Assembly: GCA_903862565.1 (NCBI GenBank)
Contig: CAIOYU010000063.1
Location: 1 to 33,989, forward strand
Reading direction: 5' to 3'
DNA: 33,989 nt
Source of the DNA: an uncultured Actinomycetes bacterium
GTDB lineage: Bacteria > Actinomycetota > Actinomycetes > Mycobacteriales > Mycobacteriaceae
Below the pieces are notes generated by a model. The model was not told the origin of the DNA and did not search any database. It saw only the letters and a program-made list of their open reading frames with translations. Made by a program: the position numbers and the translations under genes. Positions 32,408 through 33,989 of the stretch are shown here, in pieces (position 1 is the stretch's first letter; each line of letters begins with the position of its first letter).

Positions 32408-32770
32408 CTACAGAACGCCGCGGATGAGGCTGTTGGTCGGGATGTTGCACCGGGTGCGCAGTTCCAGGACGGGCTGACGGATCGCGTCGATGTCGGACTT
32501 GACGCTCGGGTTGGCGGCGAAATAGGTCCGGGACTGGCTGAAAGCGTCCTGCGTCGGCAGGCCCTGAATGCCGGTGAAGAAGCTGTTGACGTCCGGATGG
32601 CTGAACAGGTAGGCGGTCAGCGATCCCGCAACGCCGGTCTCGACACTGGTCACATCGGCGGCGGTGCACCCCGGCGCCGGATCGGCTGCCGCCGTCGCCA
32701 CCGAACCAAACAGTGCCGCGCCCGCGCCGAGGACCGCAGCGGCCGCAGTCAGACGACGTGCAGGTGACAT
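32408..32770 (-). CDS. Haem-binding (haemophore-like) secreted protein, Rv0203 family, copy A
   Basis: This 120-residue secreted protein of the MHB haemophore family resembles M. tuberculosis Rv0203, which carries haem in the cell envelope. A signal peptide ends near ATAAAD (about 30). The mature four-helix domain has a disulfide pair (Cys35, Cys108) and the haem-ligand motif YLFSHP (Tyr54, His58). The third reported ligand, a histidine in Rv0203, aligns with Tyr83 (TYFAANP). The C-terminal CNIPTNSLIRGVL is typical. GGGAG lies 4 nt before the ATG. It is second of two paralogues 29 nt apart, on one transcript. Confidence 0.88.
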   Translation of the reverse strand: MSPARRLTAAAAVLGAGAALFGSVATAAADPAPGCTAADVTSVETGVAGSLTAYLFSHPDVNSFFTGIQGLPTQDAFSQSRTYFAANPSVKSDIDAIRQPVLELRTRCNIPTNSLIRGVL

Positions 32771-32799
32771 GAGACTCCCTGTTTTTCGGTGCCTCAGGG

Positions 32800-33168
32800 T
32801 CAGAGCACCCCACGGAAGATGGCATTCATCGGGATGTTGCAACGGTTGCGCAGATCGAACACCGGCCCACGGATAGCGTTGATCTCAGCTTGGGTCTGCG
32901 GGTTGGCGGCCAAGTAGGCGTTCGTCTGGCTCAACGCGTCAGCCTTGGCTAAGCCCTGCACGCTGCTGAAGAAAGCGTTCGCATCGGGGTGGGTGAAGAA
33001 GTAAGCGGACATCGCCGTGGCGACCTGGCCTTCCACAGCGGCGATGTCACCGGCCGTGCAACCCGGAGCGGTATCTGCGACTGCCACCGCTGCGCCGGCG
33101 GTCAACACGGCTCCGGCGCCAAGAACTGACACCGCTACGCGACGGGCAACGAGAATTGCGGATGACAT
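32800..33168 (-). CDS. Haem-binding (haemophore-like) secreted protein, Rv0203 family, copy B
   Basis: This 122-residue paralogue of the downstream gene has a signal peptide to about residue 32 (VAVADT), the disulfide pair Cys37 and Cys110, ligand motif YFFTHP (Tyr56, His60), and Tyr85 in AYLAANP at the place of the third ligand. The C-terminus CNIPMNAIFRGVL is nearly the same as in copy A, which points to tandem duplication. I chose ATG 33168, which has AGGAG 4 nt upstream; a longer frame to 33258 has no signal-peptide logic. It diverges from a pair of small secreted two-cysteine proteins. Confidence 0.88.
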   Translation of the reverse strand: MSSAILVARRVAVSVLGAGAVLTAGAAVAVADTAPGCTAGDIAAVEGQVATAMSAYFFTHPDANAFFSSVQGLAKADALSQTNAYLAANPQTQAEINAIRGPVFDLRNRCNIPMNAIFRGVL

Positions 33169-33201
33169 AGGGCTCCTAGGACTGAGGCTGCCAGAAAGCG
33201 G

Positions 33202-33219
33202 TTCCGGTAGATTTCCGGT
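33202..33219. promoter_or_regulatory. Direct repeat TTCCGGT, period 11, in the divergent promoter region
   Basis: TTCCGGT occurs at 33202-33208 and 33213-33219, about one helical turn apart, in the 90-bp region between the divergent haemophore and two-cysteine peptide genes. Such an arrangement could be an operator shared by both. Confidence 0.35.
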
Positions 33220-33258
33220 TAGGGTATCAAAATCACTCTCAAGACGAAGGACACGCAC

Positions 33259-33540
33259 ATGCAGAAGCGTCGATCGCTGATGTTCTTCGCGGCGGCAGCC
33301 GGAACTGTCGCCGCGCTCGTGACCGCCCCACTGGCCATGGCTGATGAGTACGGCGGCGGCGGTGCGGACAACCCGCTGCTGCCGGAATGCGAGACGATGG
33401 GCGGCAGTTCCGTCATCGGCGGCCAGTCAACGGACTGCGCGAGTCCGGGTAACTCACAACTGACCGCCACACCCAATGACCTCGGCGTCATGGGCGGCAT
33501 GGAGGACGAGGGCGGGTTCTTCGGGTTCGGTGGCTGGTAG
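33259..33540 (+). CDS. Small secreted two-cysteine protein, copy 1
   Basis: This 93-residue secreted protein has a signal peptide ending AMA (26-28), then a short mature chain with DNPLLPECET, GGQSTDCASPGN and a Gly/Phe-rich tail ending GFGGW. Two cysteines (C44, C60) are spaced to form one loop. It is a paralogue of the next gene; the pair shares most of the mature core. The ATG is preceded by GAAGGA with 7 nt spacing. I do not recognise a named family; similar short proteins seem to occur widely in mycobacteria. It diverges from the haemophore genes. Confidence 0.8.
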   Translation: MQKRRSLMFFAAAAGTVAALVTAPLAMADEYGGGGADNPLLPECETMGGSSVIGGQSTDCASPGNSQLTATPNDLGVMGGMEDEGGFFGFGGW

Positions 33541-33574
33541 CCAAGCCTGACGCAGAGTGAATGGAGACCCGCCG

Positions 33575-33844
33575 ATGCAACGCAAGACTCTCGTCCTTGT
33601 AGCCGCCGGAATCGGCGCCTCCGCAGCGCTGGCCGCCGCTCCCCTGGCAGCGGCTGACGAGGCCGGGGGCGGGGGTGCGGACAATCCGCTCCTTCCCCGT
33701 TGCGAAACGACCGGCGGCAGTTCGGTTCTGGGCGGTCAGACCACCGATTGCGCCAGCCCCGGAAACGTCCAGATCGACGCCACCCCGGAGTACATCCCCG
33801 GCGACATGTACGGCGGCTTCTACGGATTCCCCGGCTTCTTCTGA
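33575..33844 (+). CDS. Small secreted two-cysteine protein, copy 2
   Basis: This 89-residue paralogue of the preceding gene, 34 nt downstream, has a signal peptide ending AAA (26-28), core motifs DNPLLPRCET and GGQTTDCASPGN, cysteines C43 and C59 with the same 16-residue spacing, and an aromatic C-terminus (GFYGFPGFF). GGAG lies 8 nt before the ATG. The next gene starts 10 nt after its stop, so all three are probably one operon. Function unknown. Confidence 0.8.
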   Translation: MQRKTLVLVAAGIGASAALAAAPLAAADEAGGGGADNPLLPRCETTGGSSVLGGQTTDCASPGNVQIDATPEYIPGDMYGGFYGFPGFF

Positions 33845-33854
33845 TGGAGGACTG

Positions 33855-33989
33855 ATGGCTGGTAAAGAGATTGACCCACAGCGGGTACGTGCTGTCCGCG
33901 ACATCGTTCAGCAGCACCCCGCGATGGCCCTTTTCGCGGTGTCACCAGTCCTGATCGCCGTCGGGGCGGTGTGGTACTTCGCCGGTGCG
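33855..33989 (+). CDS. Membrane protein, N-terminal part only (cut by window edge)
   Basis: ATG 33855 has GGAGG 4 nt upstream. The visible 45 residues begin MAGKEIDPQRVRAVRDIV, a hydrophilic region, and continue into a hydrophobic helix (about residues 26-43, FAVSPVLIAVGAVWYFAG) that runs to the window edge. It follows the two secreted-peptide genes closely and may be their membrane partner. No family can be assigned from this fragment. Confidence 0.65.
   Translation, partial: MAGKEIDPQRVRAVRDIVQQHPAMALFAVSPVLIAVGAVWYFAGA

Noticed and set aside
33213-33231. Possible IdeR (iron regulator) box near TTAGG upstream of the haemophore genes
   Set aside because: Only one half-site resembles the consensus; the second half does not match, so it is not supported.
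1-33989. CRISPR arrays, tRNA genes, insertion sequences, prophage genes
   Set aside because: No spaced repeat arrays, cloverleaf sequences, transposases or integrases were found in either strand.

Overview
The window is chromosomal DNA from a high-GC actinobacterium, almost certainly a mycobacterium (Mycolicibacterium-like). It carries an MmpS/MmpL pair, a WS/DGAT acyltransferase, DUF3558 lipoproteins, Rv0203-type haem-binding proteins, a Ddn-like F420 protein, and several promoters in which a TANNNT box sits exactly 7 nt before the start codon (leaderless genes). No tRNA, rRNA, CRISPR array, insertion sequence or phage gene was seen.

Layout. Positions 1-2813 (minus strand) hold sulfate activation: cysN(C) (cut by the window edge), cysD, and a beta-carbonic anhydrase. 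Positions 2949-8392 (plus) hold an oligopeptide permease operon, oppB-oppC-oppD-oppA, preceded by a 9-codon leaderless upstream ORF. Then come an alpha/beta hydrolase (minus), a WS/DGAT (plus), a YhaN/YhaO (SbcC/SbcD-like) ATPase-nuclease pair (minus) and a SixA-like phosphatase (plus). Positions 15338-22685 look like an accessory block: mmpS-mmpL (minus), an asparagine synthetase (plus), a thiolase-fold/DUF35 pair and a small exported protein (minus). Positions 22895-27767 hold lprB-lprC (minus) and a heterodimeric ABC exporter (plus). From memory of M. tuberculosis gene order, the conserved parts match Rv1271c to Rv1286, with the 15.3-22.7 kb block inserted and the hydrolase and WS/DGAT lying where Rv1279 would be.

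Positions 27866-33989 are an envelope and secretion region. It holds a small lipoprotein, a multi-spanning membrane protein coupled to a secreted S53 (sedolisin) peptidase, a Ddn-like protein, a 48-codon Cys/His-rich mini-protein, two paralogous haemophore-like proteins, and, divergent from them, two paralogous two-cysteine secreted peptides followed by a truncated membrane-protein gene.

How the genes work together. CysD and CysN make APS; the carbonic anhydrase is a conserved neighbour. OppABCD imports peptides. MmpS/MmpL and the two ABC half-transporters move lipids or small molecules across the envelope. The haemophore pair and the divergent peptides may form a haem or metal acquisition unit, which is inference. 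The points most worth following up are: the leaderless uORF overlapping oppB; the set of six leaderless starts; the S53 peptidase whose signal peptide has no ATG, GTG or TTG start; its membrane partner, which may be a catalytically dead PrsW-like protein; the unlisted mini-protein at 32219; and the divergent haemophore/two-cysteine peptide locus.
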